6,439 nt of DNA from Ktedonobacteraceae bacterium (GTDB lineage Bacteria; Chloroflexota; Ktedonobacteria; Ktedonobacterales; Ktedonobacteraceae). Made by a program: the position numbers and the translations under genes. Each line of letters begins with the position of its first letter. The stretch's first letter is position 1. The stretch is from positions 1 to 6,439 of the forward strand of contig JAFMRP010000279.1 of the NCBI GenBank assembly GCA_017354095.1, written 5' to 3'. Shown here one piece after another: positions 6,142 to 6,439 of this stretch. Under the pieces are notes generated by a model that searched no databases, was not told the DNA's origin, and saw only the letters and a list, made by a program, of their open reading frames with translations.

Positions 6142-6384
6142 TCAGGACCAGCGCTGCCGCAGCAAACGGGCCAGCCCGCGTTCGATATCCCAACGCGTTT
6201 GCGTACCATAATAGCGCAGCCAGGCAACGCACCGCGACCAGCATGATAGCTGAGGAACAGGCGGCACCCGTTGCCCACCCGAAGCATCATGCGTATACAC
6301 CGGAATGGCCCGCAATTGCAACATTCCCCTTCTTGCGTTGTTCATGCAGCAAATACTCCCTGAATAGTATTGACACATACGCAC
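6142..6384 (-). CDS. Uncertain open frame, possibly the 3' end of a minus-strand gene or a decayed gene
   Basis: I do not recognise this frame. It is 80 residues from ATG 6384, or 67 from ATG 6345, which has AGGGAG ten bases before it. Its TGA abuts the glycosyltransferase stop. The last 30 residues (LRYYGTQTRWDIERGLARLL and onward) look like a genuine amphipathic helix with codon use like the neighbours, while the N-terminal half is poor in coding character. A different minus-strand frame is open from the right edge to a TGA at 6289-6287 and reads like protein there (QWGYLDKSLGSAYTYKCAYV). The two together would fit one gene broken by a frameshift, but homology is needed. This may also be non-coding. 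Confidence 0.25.
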   Translation of the reverse strand: MRMCQYYSGSICCMNNARRGMLQLRAIPVYTHDASGGQRVPPVPQLSCWSRCVAWLRYYGTQTRWDIERGLARLLRQRWS

Positions 6385-6399
6385 ACTTGTAAGTATAGG
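6370..6399 (+). promoter_or_regulatory. Possible sigma-70-type promoter pointing out of the window
   Basis: A consensus -35 TTGACA (6370-6375) is followed after 18 bases by TATAGG (6394-6399), a weak -10. A small inverted repeat, AATACT/AGTATT (6352-6357 and 6366-6371), overlaps the -35 and could be an operator. Any gene served would lie beyond the right edge. If the minus-strand frame here is truly coding, this match is probably chance. Confidence 0.25.
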
Positions 6400-6439
6400 C
6401 GCTGCCCAAGGATTTGTCCAGATACCCCCATTGTCTTAT

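Noticed and set aside
1..6439. CRISPR array, tRNA, rRNA, insertion sequence or transposase
   Set aside because: No regular direct repeats, cloverleaf, conserved rRNA stretches or recognisable transposase motifs were seen on either strand.

Overview
The window is a moderately GC-rich bacterial chromosome segment with compact, mostly operon-like packing. The gene set is a split short-chain CHR (chromate transporter family) pair, a PolX with an intact PHP exonuclease domain, a long CTC-type ribosomal protein L25 and a GT4 glycosyltransferase with an 'ADLQSLATMEAMACG' loop. This would suit a Chloroflexota genome, perhaps of the Ktedonobacteria type. That placement is an impression from protein style, not proven by any marker here. 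I see no phage, plasmid, CRISPR, rRNA or tRNA signal.

Layout: (1) Positions 2-274 hold the C-terminal end of a GNAT acetyltransferase on the plus strand, cut by the left edge. (2) Convergent to it and 11 bases away, two overlapping minus-strand genes (1456 down to 286) encode the two halves of a CHR-family anion transporter. (3) Positions 1457-1677 form a divergent intergenic region packed with inverted repeats. One distant pair could fold over the translation start of the transporter gene. (4) From 1678 a plus-strand cluster runs: a small unrecognised protein with a CxxC...CxxH pattern (1678-2145), polX (2165-3919) and rplY/ctc (3959-4615), with gaps of only 19 and 39 bases. (5) Positions 4616-4794 carry a long GC-rich hairpin between rplY and the next gene. 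(6) A GT4 glycosyltransferase with an extra basic C-terminal tail occupies 4795-6141. (7) The last 298 bases hold no confident gene. There is a minus-strand open frame ending right against the glycosyltransferase stop, a second open frame entering from the right edge, and a possible promoter pointing out of the window.

How the parts work together: the two CHR genes are translationally coupled by an 8-base overlap and very likely make one heteromeric membrane transporter. The plus-strand cluster links DNA gap repair (PolX) with a 5S rRNA-binding ribosomal protein that in CTC form is stress-associated in some bacteria. This suggests shared maintenance or stress expression rather than one pathway. 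The glycosyltransferase is separated by a structured spacer and may be its own unit. I found no convincing novel multi-gene system. The most unusual material is the palindrome-rich divergent spacer, the unrecognised putative metal-binding protein next to polX, and the structured spacer before the glycosyltransferase.
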